Shown here piece after piece: positions 27,857 through 37,758 of a DNA stretch of 64,000 nucleotides (position 1 is the first letter of the stretch; each line of letters opens with the position of its first letter). Source of the DNA: Allochromatium palmeri (lineage in GTDB: Bacteria; Pseudomonadota; Gammaproteobacteria; Chromatiales; Chromatiaceae); the NCBI RefSeq assembly GCF_009720725.1, contig NZ_WNKT01000004.1:1-64000 (forward strand), written 5' to 3'. The notes beneath the pieces were generated by a model. That model saw only the letters and a program-made list of their open reading frames with translations, did not search any database and was not told the origin of the DNA. A program made the translations under genes and the position numbers.

Positions 27857-29218
27857 TCAGCCGATGGACGGCAGCCCGGCCAGCGCCATGGCAACCTCGT
27901 TCTCGGCATAGTCCAGATCCTGGAGTTTGCCGCCCAAGTAATCGGTATAGGCCTGCATGTCGAAGTGGCCGTGACCGCTGAGGTTGAAGAGGATGGTCTT
28001 GGCCTCGCCGGTCTCGCGGCACTTTTCAGCCTCGTGAATGACCGCTCGCACCGCGTGGTTGGCCTCGGGCGCTGGGATGATGCCCTCGGCCTTGGCGAAC
28101 TGGAGACCAGCGGCGAAGCAGTCGAGCTGGTTGTAGGAACGCGGGGCAATGAGACCGAGTGCGGCCAGATGGCTGACCTGCGGCGCCATGCCGTGATAGC
28201 GCAGTCCGCCGGCGTGGAAGCCGGGCGGCACGAAGCTCGACCCCAGGGTGAACATCTTGCACAGCGGCGTGAGATGCGCCGTGTCGCCGAAGTCATAGGC
28301 GAACTGGCCCTTGGTGAGCGTCGGGCAGGCCGAGGGTTCGACCGCAATGCATTCGACCTGGCGCCCGCCGCGCAACTGCTCGCCGAGGAAGGGGAAGGCG
28401 ATGCCGGCGAAGTTGCTGCCGCCGCCGGTGCAACCGATGACCATGTCGGGGTAGGCGTCGGCCATCTCCAGTTGCTGCATGGCCTCCAGTCCGATCACGG
28501 TCTGGTGCAGGAGCACATGGTTGAGCACGCTGCCGAGGGCGTACTTGGTGTCCTCGCGCTGCGCGGCCAGCTCCACCGCCTCGCTGATCGCGATGCCCAG
28601 ACTGCCGGTGCTGTCGGGATGCTCGGCGAGCACGGCGCGGCCCGATTCGGTGGTGTCACTGGGGCTGGCGATACACTTGGCGCCAAAGGCCTCCATGAAG
28701 GCACGCCGATAGGGCTTCTGGTTGAAGCTGACCTTGACCATGTAGACCAGGATCTCGATGCCGAACATGGAGCCGGCAAGCGAGAGCGACGAACCCCACT
28801 GACCGGCGCCGGTCTCGGTGGTGATGCGCTTCACACCCTCGGCCTTGTTGTAGAACGCCTGGGCGATGGCCGAGTTGGCCTTGTGACTGCCGGCGGGGCT
28901 GACGCCCTCGTACTTGTAGAAGATCTTGGCCGGGGTCTGGAGCGCCTGTTCCAGACGGCGCGCGCGATAGAGCGGCGAGGGGCGCCACTGACGCCAGACC
29001 TCACGGACCGGCTCGGGAATTTCGATCTCGCGCTCGGTGCTCATCTCCTGCTCGATGACGCCGCGCGGGAAGATGACTTCCAGCTCCTCGGGCGAGATCG
29101 GCTGCTGGGTGCCCGGATGCAGCACCGGATCGAGCGGCTTGGGCAGATCGGCGTTGATGTTGTACCAGAAGCGGGGCAGGTGCTGCTCGTCGAGCAGATA
29201 TTTGACGGTGTCGTTCAT
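27857..29218 (-). CDS. trpB2: Tryptophan synthase beta-like protein TrpB2
   Basis: A 453-residue PLP enzyme of the TrpB2 branch, which carries N- and C-terminal extensions compared with ordinary TrpB and usually lies outside trp operons, as here. The PLP lysine is K113 in [11 protein letters not shown], and the phosphate loop GCTGGGSNF is present. It likely makes tryptophan from indole and serine, perhaps salvaging free indole. No trpA is adjacent. Confidence 0.95.
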   Translation of the reverse strand: MNDTVKYLLDEQHLPRFWYNINADLPKPLDPVLHPGTQQPISPEELEVIFPRGVIEQEMSTEREIEIPEPVREVWRQWRPSPLYRARRLEQALQTPAKIFYKYEGVSPAGSHKANSAIAQAFYNKAEGVKRITTETGAGQWGSSLSLAGSMFGIEILVYMVKVSFNQKPYRRAFMEAFGAKCIASPSDTTESGRAVLAEHPDSTGSLGIAISEAVELAAQREDTKYALGSVLNHVLLHQTVIGLEAMQQLEMADAYPDMVIGCTGGGSNFAGIAFPFLGEQLRGGRQVECIAVEPSACPTLTKGQFAYDFGDTAHLTPLCKMFTLGSSFVPPGFHAGGLRYHGMAPQVSHLAALGLIAPRSYNQLDCFAAGLQFAKAEGIIPAPEANHAVRAVIHEAEKCRETGEAKTILFNLSGHGHFDMQAYTDYLGGKLQDLDYAENEVAMALAGLPSIG

Positions 29219-29306
29219 GCGATCGGGTCGTCTCAGATGAATTGCGATGACGACCGGCGGTCACTGGGCCGCCGGTCAGGGTCGACGATGGCCAGCCTGC
29301 CAGGGG

Positions 29307-30803
29307 CTAGCCGTGTCCGGCGCGCTCCAACAACCATTGTGTGAGCAACGCCACCGGGCGTCCGGTGCCACCCTTCTCCTTGCCGCTCAACCAGGTGATG
29401 CCGGCGATGTCCAGATGCGCCCAACGATACTTCTTGGTGAAGCGCGAGAGAAAGCAGGCGGCCGTGATGGCCCCGCCGTCGCGTCCGCCGATGTTGGCCA
29501 TATCGGCGAAGTTGCTGTCGAGCTGGCTCTGATACTCCTCCCACAGCGGCAGACGCCAGGCGCGATCGCCCGCCGCCTCGCCGGCGGCCAGGAGTTCTGC
29601 GGCGAGCCGGTCGTCGCTGGTGAACAGCCCGGCCGGATGCTTGCCGAGCGCGACCACGCAGGCGCCGGTCAGTGTGGCCAGGTCGACGACGATCTCAGGT
29701 TCGAAGCGCTCGCAATAGGTCAGCGCATCGCAGAGGATGAGTCGTCCCTCAGCGTCGGTGTTGAGGATCTCGATGGTCTGGCCCGAAAGACTGGTGACGA
29801 TGTCGCCCGGCTTGTTGGCCTCGCCGTCAGGCAGGTTCTCGGAGGCCGGGACCACGCCGATCAGATGGATCGGCAGCTCCAGTTCGCAGGCCGCGCGCAG
29901 GGCGCCGATGACGGCGGCTCCGCCGGCCATGTCGTACTTCATCTCGTCCATCTCGGCGGCTGGCTTGATCGAGATGCCGCCGGCATCGAAGGTCAGGCCC
30001 TTGCCGACCAGCACCACGGGCTTGGTCTCCTTGGGCGCGCCGCGATAGTGCATCACAATCAGCTTGGCCGGCTGGCGGCTGCCGCGCGAGACCGAGAGCA
30101 GGGCGCCCATGCCCAGCTCAGCCATCTGGTCTTCTTCCAGCACCTCGACTTCGAGCTTGGGATACTGATTGCCGAGCGCGCGCGCCTGCTCGGCCAGATA
30201 GCTCGGGGTGCAGATATTGCCGGGCAGGTTGCCGAGTTCGCGCGCCTGCCGGATGCCCTCGGCCATCGCCTGACCGTGACGCGCGGCCCGCTCGACGTTG
30301 GCTGTTTCGGATTTCTTGCCGATCCAGAGATTCAGGCGCTTGAGCGGCGTCTTGGGCGCGTGCTTGTCGTCCTTGGTGTGGCTGTAGCGATAGACTTTAT
30401 CCTCGATCGTGACCACGGCGTCGCGCGCGCTGGTATAGAGATCGAGCGCGCACGGCAGACTGTCGGGCATCGCCAAGGTGGCCTCGCCGGCGCCGCTTTG
30501 TTGCAGCCACATCGTCGCCGCCGCGAGCGCCTTGCGATAGTTGGCACGGGTATAGTCCTTCTTCTTGCCCAGCCCGATCAGGAGTACGCGCTCGGCCGCC
30601 ACACCAGGCAGCTCGTAGAGCATCAGCGTCTGACCGGCCTCGCCCTCGATGTCACCCTTCTTCAGGAGTGCGCTCAGACGCCCGTCGCTGGCCTCATCGA
30701 TGCGCTCGGCCGCTCCCGAGAGCTTGCGTTTCTCGAAGATCCCGAGTACCAGACAGGGGGTCTTGTGGGTGGCGAGATCGCCGGTTTTGATCTTGAATTC
30801 CAT
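29307..30803 (-). CDS. pepA: Cytosol (leucyl) aminopeptidase PepA
   Basis: A 498-residue M17 family two-metal aminopeptidase. Metal and active-site blocks are seen in VGKGLTFDAGGISIKP, KYDMAGGA and the family signature NTDAEGRL, followed by LATLTGACVVALG. The start at 30803 gives the usual N-terminus. It is divergent from lptG; in many Gammaproteobacteria pepA faces an lptFG pair, but here only lptG is present. Confidence 0.96.
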   Translation of the reverse strand: MEFKIKTGDLATHKTPCLVLGIFEKRKLSGAAERIDEASDGRLSALLKKGDIEGEAGQTLMLYELPGVAAERVLLIGLGKKKDYTRANYRKALAAATMWLQQSGAGEATLAMPDSLPCALDLYTSARDAVVTIEDKVYRYSHTKDDKHAPKTPLKRLNLWIGKKSETANVERAARHGQAMAEGIRQARELGNLPGNICTPSYLAEQARALGNQYPKLEVEVLEEDQMAELGMGALLSVSRGSRQPAKLIVMHYRGAPKETKPVVLVGKGLTFDAGGISIKPAAEMDEMKYDMAGGAAVIGALRAACELELPIHLIGVVPASENLPDGEANKPGDIVTSLSGQTIEILNTDAEGRLILCDALTYCERFEPEIVVDLATLTGACVVALGKHPAGLFTSDDRLAAELLAAGEAAGDRAWRLPLWEEYQSQLDSNFADMANIGGRDGGAITAACFLSRFTKKYRWAHLDIAGITWLSGKEKGGTGRPVALLTQWLLERAGHG

Positions 30804-30919
30804 CGTCGGCTCCTGAGAATCGGTCGCGAGGCGAAAGCCCGAAGTTTACAGAAAATGGTCAAGTCGCGTCCGGCGTGGTATGCAGTGCCGTCCTGAACAA
30901 TCAACCTGGACGCGGTTTC

Positions 30920-31984
30920 ATGCGGATTCTGGATCGTTATCTGGCCTGGGCGGTGATGGGCGGCACGCTGCTGACGCTTGGTGGGCTGCTGCCGCTGATG
31001 GGCGTTTTCATCCTGTCGGACGAGTTCGACGCCATCGGCACCGAGGGCTATGGTCTGAGCGAGGCCCTGCTATTCACGCTGCTGAGTCTGCCGCGTTATC
31101 TCTATCAGCTGTTTCCGATCGCGACCCTGATCGGTGCGCTCATCGGTCTGGGGACGCTGGCCAGCCGCTCGGAACTGGTCGCCATGCGCGCCGCCGGGAT
31201 CTCGGTGGGGCAGTTGGTACGCGCGGCGCTGCTCGGCGGACTGGTGCTGGCGACGATGGCCGTGGTGCTCGGCGAGCTGGTCGCGCCCATCGCCGAACAG
31301 CGCGGCGTCGAACTCAGGCGCCAGGCGCTCTCGGGCGATGTGGCGCAGTTGACGCCCTACGGCTTCTGGGCGATCGACGATGGGGCCTATGTCAACATCC
31401 GCGAGATCCGTTCCGGGACCAGTTTGCGCGATATCTATATCTATCGCGTGGACGCCGCCAAGGGCACGCTGGAGGCCAGTCATGCCGAAGGGGCGCGCTA
31501 TGAGGATGGACACTGGCAGTTGGAGGGAATTGCGCTCAGTCGCGCCGATCGTGAGGGCGTAAAGGTCGAGCGCATCGAACAGGCCGAATGGGATTCGATG
31601 CTCGATCCAGGGTTGCTCAAGGTGGTGGTGGCCGATCCGCGTGCGCTGCCGGTGTGGGGACTCTACAAATACATCCGCTTCATGTCCGTCAACAAACAGG
31701 ACGCCAGCGCCTACGAGATCGCGTTCTGGGGCAAGGTGCTGCATCCGGTGCTGACACTGTCGATGATCCTGATCGCCATTCCGATGCTGCTGGGTTCCTC
31801 GCGCAGCACGGGGATGGGACGGCGGATGCTGGCCGGCATCCTGGTCGGCCTGGTTTACTATCTGGTCAGTCGCACCTTCGCCTATCTGGCGCTGCTGTTT
31901 GGGATGAACGCGTTTTTGGCCGCCATTGCTCCGCCGGCGCTGTTCATCGGCACGGCGGCACTTCTGATCAGGCGGCTGGGGTGA
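30920..31984 (+). CDS. lptG: LPS export ABC transporter permease LptG
   Basis: A 354-residue inner-membrane permease of the LptB2FG complex that extracts lipopolysaccharide for transport to the outer membrane. It has three N-terminal helices, a periplasmic beta-jellyroll and three C-terminal helices. LptG rather than LptF is indicated by LGTLASRSELVAMRAAGIS, by GELVAPIAEQRG and by the late GLYKYIRFMSVNKQDASAYEIAFWGK region, which aligns with the E. coli LptG layout. The ATG at 30920 was chosen to match the MRILDRYLAW start. Its LptF partner is encoded about 29 kb away. Confidence 0.93.
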   Translation: MRILDRYLAWAVMGGTLLTLGGLLPLMGVFILSDEFDAIGTEGYGLSEALLFTLLSLPRYLYQLFPIATLIGALIGLGTLASRSELVAMRAAGISVGQLVRAALLGGLVLATMAVVLGELVAPIAEQRGVELRRQALSGDVAQLTPYGFWAIDDGAYVNIREIRSGTSLRDIYIYRVDAAKGTLEASHAEGARYEDGHWQLEGIALSRADREGVKVERIEQAEWDSMLDPGLLKVVVADPRALPVWGLYKYIRFMSVNKQDASAYEIAFWGKVLHPVLTLSMILIAIPMLLGSSRSTGMGRRMLAGILVGLVYYLVSRTFAYLALLFGMNAFLAAIAPPALFIGTAALLIRRLG

Positions 31985-31988
31985 TGCA

Positions 31989-32007
31989 GGGTACGCCGTG
32001 CGTACCC
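31989..32007. terminator. Hairpin between convergent lptG and the RDD gene
   Basis: Perfect 8-bp arms GGGTACGC and GCGTACCC with a 3-base loop lie in the 37-base gap between the two convergent genes. No T-run follows on either strand. Position suggests a bidirectional terminator or 3' end stabiliser. Confidence 0.45.
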
Positions 32008-32021
32008 AGCAGTGCTTGAAC

Positions 32022-32477
32022 TCAAGCGCTCTTTGGCAGCAGCACGACGCGGGTGTTCGACCGGCTGTCGTGCCAGGCCAGACCCTGGCGGTTGAACAGA
32101 CTCCACCACAGACCCAGACCCGCCGGAATCAGGCTCAGGATCGACCAGACGAAGCGCTTGACGGCGGCATTGAAGCCGACGGGCTCGCCATCCTGAGCGA
32201 TGACCTGGATGCGCCACGCCTTCATGCCCAGCGTCTGTCCGCCGTGGGTCCAGAAATAGACATAGAAGGCGCCGACCACGCCAATCAGATAGAGTCGCAT
32301 CAGGGTCAGAGGAATGAAGCTCTCATAGACCGGATGGCCGTTGATCACTTCGTAGGGGATGACGATGATGGCGTTGGCGACCATCAGCACGGCCAGCAGC
32401 AGCAGCGCATCGTAGAAGAGCGCGCCGAGACGGCGAAGGACGGAGGGCTTCTGAGCGTTCGAGAGGTCGAATGACAT
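32022..32477 (-). CDS. RDD family membrane protein
   Basis: A 151-residue protein with the RDD layout: a first helix beginning at LRRLGALFYDALLLLAVL, where the conserved Arg and Asp occur, a second after the ESFIPLTLMRLY region and a third near the C-terminus. GGQTLGMKAWRIQV is the usual intermediate motif. RDD proteins are small inner-membrane proteins of mostly unknown role. The ATG at 32477 was preferred because the longer frame upstream shows no membrane or domain features. Confidence 0.88.
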   Translation of the reverse strand: MSFDLSNAQKPSVLRRLGALFYDALLLLAVLMVANAIIVIPYEVINGHPVYESFIPLTLMRLYLIGVVGAFYVYFWTHGGQTLGMKAWRIQVIAQDGEPVGFNAAVKRFVWSILSLIPAGLGLWWSLFNRQGLAWHDSRSNTRVVLLPKSA

Positions 32478-32627
32478 GGTCTTCTGTATCGATCCAAAAG
32501 GGTTGAGTGAATTGGCCTCGGGCGAGGCCGCCAGGGCTGATCGAACCGCGCCCGGAATAAGCACGGCGCCGCGCGTGAGTCTGGACGCATCCGACCCACA
32601 GCACGCCATCACCGACGCGATTCAAAG

Positions 32628-35210
32628 ATGAGTATTAAACCATTTCTCTTCAGGCTTTTGCGACGGGTACCGATGCCCTGGATCGCGATCGTCGTCGGTT
32701 TGGCCACAGGGATCGTCATCTGGACTGTGCTCGACCAGATCCAGACGCGCCAGGTCGACAAGATCTTCGGCCAGGAACTCCAGGTTCAGCTCGAACTGCG
32801 CGCGCGCGAGAGTCTGATCCGCTTCGACCGCTATCTCTCCAGCTATGCCGCCACCACGCGCTTGCTCGCCAACTACCGCAAGCTCTCGGAATATCTCGAA
32901 CCCCTGTTCTGGTCCGACGACGAGCGTATCGATCCGGTCGTCTACAAGGATTTTCGTCCACAGTGGCTGCCGGACTTCTTCGAGCGCGATGCGCTCACAC
33001 CGCCCAGCTATGTGCTCTTGACCGATCCACAGGGCCGGGTGCGCGAGATCTTCCAGCCTGGCACTGATCCTGTGCCCGTCGAGATGGCCACTCAGGTGCC
33101 GACCCAGTTGCTCGACCGTCACGACATCCGCACTGTCATCGATCGTCTCGGCGAGCAGCTCTATCTGATCACGAGCGATGCGGCCGAGGATGCCGGCGGT
33201 TATCACATGGGCTATCTGCTGGTGCTGATCCCGGTCGACGCGACCTTCCTGGCCGCTTCGCAACGCGGCGTCGATGTCGGGCGCGCCTCGGTGGCCCTGG
33301 TCGACAGCGACGATCAGCGTCTGCTCGCCAGTCTCGATCCAGGTCTCATCCCCATCGACTCGTTCCTGAGCGACTGGAGCGAGACCCATGTCATCACGTC
33401 GCAGTCGCTGCCCGAATACGAGGGTTCAGACTCCAACCTGCTGTTTGCGACCCTGGTGCCTCAGTCGCGCGTCGAGCGCATGTCGCGTCACGTGCGCATC
33501 TTCGAGCGTCGCCAGCGCTTCTATGCCGCCGCCGTTTTCGTGATCGTGTTCACGGGGTTGATTTATCTGGTCTCCTCGCGTCTGAACAAAGTCCTCAAGC
33601 GCATGACCCGCTTTTCGCAGCGTGCGCTCGGCATCCCCGAGCCGGGCTTTCAGCGCGGTGGCAATCAACTGGTGTTGCTGGAGGACTGGATTCAGCACTT
33701 CACCCAGCTGGTGCTCAAGGCACGCGAGGAGATGAGCCAGCGCCATCAGGCGGCGATGCGCGAGAGCGAGGCGCTCAAGGCGGCGATGATGGAGGCGTCG
33801 CTCGATGCCATCGTCACCCTCGACCATAGCGGGCGGGTGATCGAATACAATCCGGCCGCCGAGCGGTTGTTCGGTGTGGGGCGCCCCTTTGCGCTCGGCG
33901 CCGTCTTCAGCGACCGCTTCCTGCCCGACGTGGCTCGGCCCGCCTTCAAGCGCCTGCTCGACCGCTCGCGCCATCGCCAGCGCGAGCCGCTCGGGCGCGG
34001 CGAGCTGATCGCTCTGAGCGACGACGGCGGCGAGATCCCGGTTGAGATATCGATTGCGCCCATCGAGCGGGTCGGCGAACGCTTCTTTACGCTCTATATC
34101 CATGACATCAGCAGTCGCAAGCGCGCTGAGCAGGAAATCAAGAGTCTGGCGCGCTTCGCCAGTGAAAGCCCGCATCCGATCCTGCGCGTCACCGCCGACG
34201 GGCTGATCGTCTATGCCAATAATGCCGGCCGTCCGCTGTTGCGCGCCTGGGGCACCGATCCGGGTGAGTCCTTGCCCGAGGATTGGGCGGCGGTGGTCGC
34301 GGCCGCACTGGAGACGTCGCAACCCCTGGAGCGTGAACTTGAGGTTGGTGGACAGGTCTATTCGCTGCTGCTGGCGCCGATTCGCGATCTCGGTTATGTC
34401 AATCTGTATGCGCGCGACATCACGGCCGTGCGCCGTGCCGAGCAGGAAGCGCGTCAGCATCAGGCCGAGCTGGTGCATGTCTGCCGGTTGAGCACCATGG
34501 GCGAGGTGGCCACCGGCATGGCGCATGAACTCAATCAGCCACTCTCAGCCATCGTCAACTATGCCAACGGTTGCACCCGGCGTCTGCAAAGCGGTCAGGG
34601 ACAGCCCGGCGAGCTGGTCGGGGCCATGAATCAGATCACCGCCCAGGCCAAGCGCGCCAGCGAGATCATCAAGCGATTGCGTGCTCTGGTCGGCAAGCAG
34701 CCGCCGGCGCGCGCCGAGGCCGATCTCAATCATCTGGTGCGTGAGGTCTGCTCCTTCCTGGAATTCGAGACCAGCCGGGTCGGGGTGATGATCGAGCTGG
34801 AGCTGAGCGCCGATGCGATCCCGGTCTGTGTCGATCTGGTCCAGGTCGAACAGGTGTTGCTCAATCTGGTCGGCAATGCGCTCGATGCCCTGGAAGAGCG
34901 GCCAGAGCCGGAGCGTCGACTCCTGATCCGCACTATGACTGAGAACGACTGGGCGCAGGTCAAGGTCGAGGACAGCGGGCCGGGCATCGAATCCGAGCGG
35001 CTCCAGGGACTGTTCGACCCCTTCGTGACCACCAAGGAGGGCGGCATGGGGATGGGACTGGCCATCAGCCAGACCATCGTCGAAAATCACGAGGGACGTA
35101 TCTGGGCCGAATCCGTGCTGGGACAGGGTTCGACCTTTCATCTGCGCCTGCCGCTCGTGTCGTCCAGCGCGGACGAGGCGAGCGCGCGGGCCGACGCGCT
35201 GGAAACCTGA
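32628..35210 (+). CDS. Membrane-bound PAS sensor histidine kinase (FixL/TtrS-like)
   Basis: An 860-residue sensor kinase. A membrane helix (about 17-36), a large periplasmic sensor region and a second helix (about 295-318) precede two PAS regions (about 380-500 and 505-605). The kinase core has the phosphorylated histidine in MAHELNQP (about H633), NLVGNALDAL (N box), EDSGPGI and GMGMGLAISQTIVE. The FixL/TtrS type is indicated by the HELNQPLSAIVNYA block. It pairs with the response regulator 10 bases downstream. The signal is unknown; nearness to dsr makes a sulfur-related signal conceivable but unproven. Confidence 0.93.
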   Translation: MSIKPFLFRLLRRVPMPWIAIVVGLATGIVIWTVLDQIQTRQVDKIFGQELQVQLELRARESLIRFDRYLSSYAATTRLLANYRKLSEYLEPLFWSDDERIDPVVYKDFRPQWLPDFFERDALTPPSYVLLTDPQGRVREIFQPGTDPVPVEMATQVPTQLLDRHDIRTVIDRLGEQLYLITSDAAEDAGGYHMGYLLVLIPVDATFLAASQRGVDVGRASVALVDSDDQRLLASLDPGLIPIDSFLSDWSETHVITSQSLPEYEGSDSNLLFATLVPQSRVERMSRHVRIFERRQRFYAAAVFVIVFTGLIYLVSSRLNKVLKRMTRFSQRALGIPEPGFQRGGNQLVLLEDWIQHFTQLVLKAREEMSQRHQAAMRESEALKAAMMEASLDAIVTLDHSGRVIEYNPAAERLFGVGRPFALGAVFSDRFLPDVARPAFKRLLDRSRHRQREPLGRGELIALSDDGGEIPVEISIAPIERVGERFFTLYIHDISSRKRAEQEIKSLARFASESPHPILRVTADGLIVYANNAGRPLLRAWGTDPGESLPEDWAAVVAAALETSQPLERELEVGGQVYSLLLAPIRDLGYVNLYARDITAVRRAEQEARQHQAELVHVCRLSTMGEVATGMAHELNQPLSAIVNYANGCTRRLQSGQGQPGELVGAMNQITAQAKRASEIIKRLRALVGKQPPARAEADLNHLVREVCSFLEFETSRVGVMIELELSADAIPVCVDLVQVEQVLLNLVGNALDALEERPEPERRLLIRTMTENDWAQVKVEDSGPGIESERLQGLFDPFVTTKEGGMGMGLAISQTIVENHEGRIWAESVLGQGSTFHLRLPLVSSSADEASARADALET

Positions 35211-35220
35211 AGATCCATCC

Positions 35221-35853
35221 ATGATTGCTGAAGTTACCGCCAACGCCACTGTATTCATCGTCGATGACGATCAGGCCATGCGCACCTCGCTGCAATGGCT
35301 GATTGAATCGACCGGGATGTCGGTCAAGACCTATGATTCGGCCGATGCGTTCCTGGCCGACTACTATCCGGGCCGCGCCGGCTGTCTGCTGCTGGACGTG
35401 CGGATGCCGGGCATGAGCGGTCTGGAGCTGCAAGCCTATATGGCACGCGAAGGCTTCCGGATTCCGGTCATCCTCATTACCGGGCATGGCGATGTGGCCA
35501 TGGCGGTGCGTGCCATGAAGGCCGGTGCCATGGATTTCATCGAAAAGCCCTTTCATGACGAGGATCTGTTGCGCAGTATCCGCAACGCGCTGGAGTACGA
35601 TCAGAAGACGCGCGCGAGCCGTTCGGCGCGTGCCGACATCGCCATGCGTCTGGCCGAACTGACCCCGCGCGAGCACGAGGTCATGGCCATGGTCACGGAC
35701 GGGCAATCCAACAAAGAGATCGCCGCCGCGCTCGGTGTCAGCGCCAAGACGGTCGAGGCGCATCGCGCGCGAGTGATGGAAAAGATGCGTGCTGAGTCGC
35801 TGGCCGAGCTGGTGCGTATGGCGCTGATCGCGGCGCCGGAGACGCTGGTTTGA
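35221..35853 (+). CDS. FixJ/NarL-type response regulator
   Basis: A 210-residue two-component regulator. The receiver domain has the acidic pocket at D15-D17, the phospho-acceptor D59 (LLLDVRMPG), threonine in ITGHGD and lysine in IEKPF. A LuxR-type helix-turn-helix follows (LTPREHEVMAMVTDGQSNKEIAAALGVSAKTVEAHRA). The arrangement and linker are FixJ/TtrR-like. It is co-transcribed with the kinase and is presumably its partner. Confidence 0.95.
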   Translation: MIAEVTANATVFIVDDDQAMRTSLQWLIESTGMSVKTYDSADAFLADYYPGRAGCLLLDVRMPGMSGLELQAYMAREGFRIPVILITGHGDVAMAVRAMKAGAMDFIEKPFHDEDLLRSIRNALEYDQKTRASRSARADIAMRLAELTPREHEVMAMVTDGQSNKEIAAALGVSAKTVEAHRARVMEKMRAESLAELVRMALIAAPETLV

Positions 35854-35883
35854 AGTTGGCTGTGCGTCTCACGAGCACGTGAT

Positions 35884-36588
35884 TCAGGTCGGACTCTTCA
35901 CCGGATCTATGCCCTTGTGCGGGATGAAGAGACCACAGCCGAGCGCACGATGCGGCCCGAGTCCCTCGCGCTGGAGCCGAATCGACTCCTCGCGAGTCAG
36001 TCCGGCGAGCATCAGGGCGCGGGTGTGGAGCGGGCCATCGGGCGTGTGCAGCGTCGTGGCCTTGCCGCAGAGCGCCTTGCGCACGCGGATGTCGAGCGCG
36101 CCGAGCGCTTGCGCGGCGGCTTCGAGAAAGCGCGACTCGTCGCTGAACGCCTCGGCATCGACGTCGGAATCAGCGGCGACATAGCGCGCGAAGATCGTCG
36201 TCTCCTGGCTCAGGGGCTTCGACTTGGCCGCGCCGATCGTCAGTGGCTGACCACTGATGTCGATCCGCTGCCCCTGGAGCCGCGCGACCAGATCGTCCGC
36301 CCGCGCGCTCGGAACGCGAATCGTCAGCCTGGTGCGGCGTGAGACCATGATCAGCGCCTCGGGTGAGTGCTCGGGCCGCTCCCAGCCGTTCTGCGATCCA
36401 GCGACATGGATGCTGTGCACCCCCAGATGCGGCTCCTCATCGAACCAGGGCACTAGGGCACGCACGGCACGCGACAGCGCATAGGCATGATCGACCGGCA
36501 GGCGCTTGCAGTCGATTGCAAACAGCAGGTCGAGGATGTCGTCCGGCAGTTTAGGGGCGTCGGCCGATTCGTCTTCGTTCCAGAACAT
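35884..36588 (-). CDS. Probable orphan Cas6/Cmx6-like CRISPR RNA endoribonuclease
   Basis: A 234-residue protein that resembles the Cas6/Cmx6 (type I-MYXAN) family. Indicative blocks are LGVHSIHVAGSQNGWERP near residues 55-75, MVSRRTRLTIRVP, LCGKATTLHTPDGPLHTRALMLAGL and the glycine-rich C-terminal loop GLGPHRALGCGLFIPHKGI, typical of RAMP/Cas6 folds. True Cas6 cuts CRISPR repeats. No repeat array and no other cas gene exists in the window, so it stands alone, after two small genes on the same strand. GAGAG lies about 7 bases before the ATG. The family call is from motif memory only. Confidence 0.7.
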   Translation of the reverse strand: MFWNEDESADAPKLPDDILDLLFAIDCKRLPVDHAYALSRAVRALVPWFDEEPHLGVHSIHVAGSQNGWERPEHSPEALIMVSRRTRLTIRVPSARADDLVARLQGQRIDISGQPLTIGAAKSKPLSQETTIFARYVAADSDVDAEAFSDESRFLEAAAQALGALDIRVRKALCGKATTLHTPDGPLHTRALMLAGLTREESIRLQREGLGPHRALGCGLFIPHKGIDPVKSPT

Positions 36589-36604
36589 CGCAACTCTCGA
36601 TCAT

Positions 36605-37330
36605 TCAATAAGGCAGGCGTTGCTGAAGCGCCTCGCGGTCGAACCACCAGTCGTCCTGAACCAGCACATCGACGACATTGCGCAAGCGCACCAGGAACTT
36701 CTCGGGTTCCTTCAACTCCAATCGCTCCATCCAGTGATCGAGCTGCTCAGGCGTCTCGATCTGACTGTGCCGACGTGCAACCGTGCCGAGCAACTGGGTG
36801 GTGAAGAACATCAGATCCTCGCGATGGCGTCCCTCAGCACGCACGTCGGCCAGAAACAGCGCGGTGGTCGCCGCCACGGCGGCGCCATCGGCATCGTCTG
36901 GGGTCTCGTCGATCACATGGTTGAGCAGCTCAATGGTCAGTTCGGGGTCGATGGGGCAGGTAACAGCGATCCAGATGCCCTGTCCGAGTGCCGCGACGGC
37001 GCCCGGCTGCGCGGACTGGAACAGCACGTCACAGGCATCCGCCGCCGATTCAAACTGGTTCCATTCGATGAAGTGATCGAAGGCCATGCGTGCCAGCGGC
37101 CAGCCCTCGGCGCCGCGCTCCAGACCGACCAGGGTGCGGGCGACCTGCAAGCGCAGATCAGCCAGCTCATGGGCTGAACCACTGCTGTGTTCGATGGCCG
37201 CGAGCCGTTCGTTGAGCACCTGAAGATGCGACTCCAATGCCGCGAATTCACTGCCCTGATTGAAAACAGAGTCAGCGGCGGTGTCCGGCAGTCGGATGGC
37301 GAAGGGGTCGAATGACTTCATGGTGTTCAT
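36605..37330 (-). CDS. Conserved-looking helical protein of unknown function
   Basis: A 241-residue cytoplasmic protein, probably all-helical and repeat-like (TPR-type look), with no signal peptide, membrane helix or catalytic motif I recognise. It begins MNTMKSFDPFAIRLPDTAAD and ends with a tryptophan-rich segment (QDDWWFDREALQQRLPY). An internal ATG at 37321 is an alternative start. It lies 16 bases upstream of the Cas6-like gene and 36 bases after the small gene, so the three probably form a unit. Function unknown. Confidence 0.8.
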   Translation of the reverse strand: MNTMKSFDPFAIRLPDTAADSVFNQGSEFAALESHLQVLNERLAAIEHSSGSAHELADLRLQVARTLVGLERGAEGWPLARMAFDHFIEWNQFESAADACDVLFQSAQPGAVAALGQGIWIAVTCPIDPELTIELLNHVIDETPDDADGAAVAATTALFLADVRAEGRHREDLMFFTTQLLGTVARRHSQIETPEQLDHWMERLELKEPEKFLVRLRNVVDVLVQDDWWFDREALQQRLPY

Positions 37331-37366
37331 GTCTTGAGAAACCCTGCTGGTCAGTGGATCTTGGGG

Positions 37367-37558
37367 TCAGCGCAGAAGACCGCTGAACGCGGCTTCGAGT
37401 CGGTCCTCCCAGTTCTCCGGGGTATCCGGATAGGGGGGCTTCACATCCATGCGGAAGAATCGCTCGCCGGACCGAGCCACGGCCTGGATGAGCGGAATCA
37501 GTTCGTCGAAGGATTCGATGTCTTGGTTGGCAACCAGGATTTCGCTGAGCTTGAGCAT
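37367..37558 (-). CDS. Small protein, first gene of the Cas6-like unit
   Basis: A 63-residue protein starting MLKLSEILVANQDIESFDEL and ending in NWEDRLEAAFSGLLR. It is acidic and helical, with no recognised domain. I chose the ATG at 37558 since the upstream extension is Arg/Pro-rich and non-coding in character. Its position and direction tie it to the 241-residue protein and the Cas6-like protein. Function unknown. Confidence 0.7.
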   Translation of the reverse strand: MLKLSEILVANQDIESFDELIPLIQAVARSGERFFRMDVKPPYPDTPENWEDRLEAAFSGLLR

Positions 37559-37758
37559 CGTTTGTTGAGTGTCCGTGTGGATCGAAGGGGCGGGAGCGCG
37601 TCGTCCAGGTCGCTGTCCGTTCCTGCCGGCCAGACGCGGCGCACTCGGTACCCGTGTGCTGGTGAATGTGCAGGCACGCACGGCTGAAAACAACTTGGAG
37701 CGCGCCACCCGTGGTGTTGACTGCTCAAAATTTTAGAAAACGTTAATATTAGAGTTTA

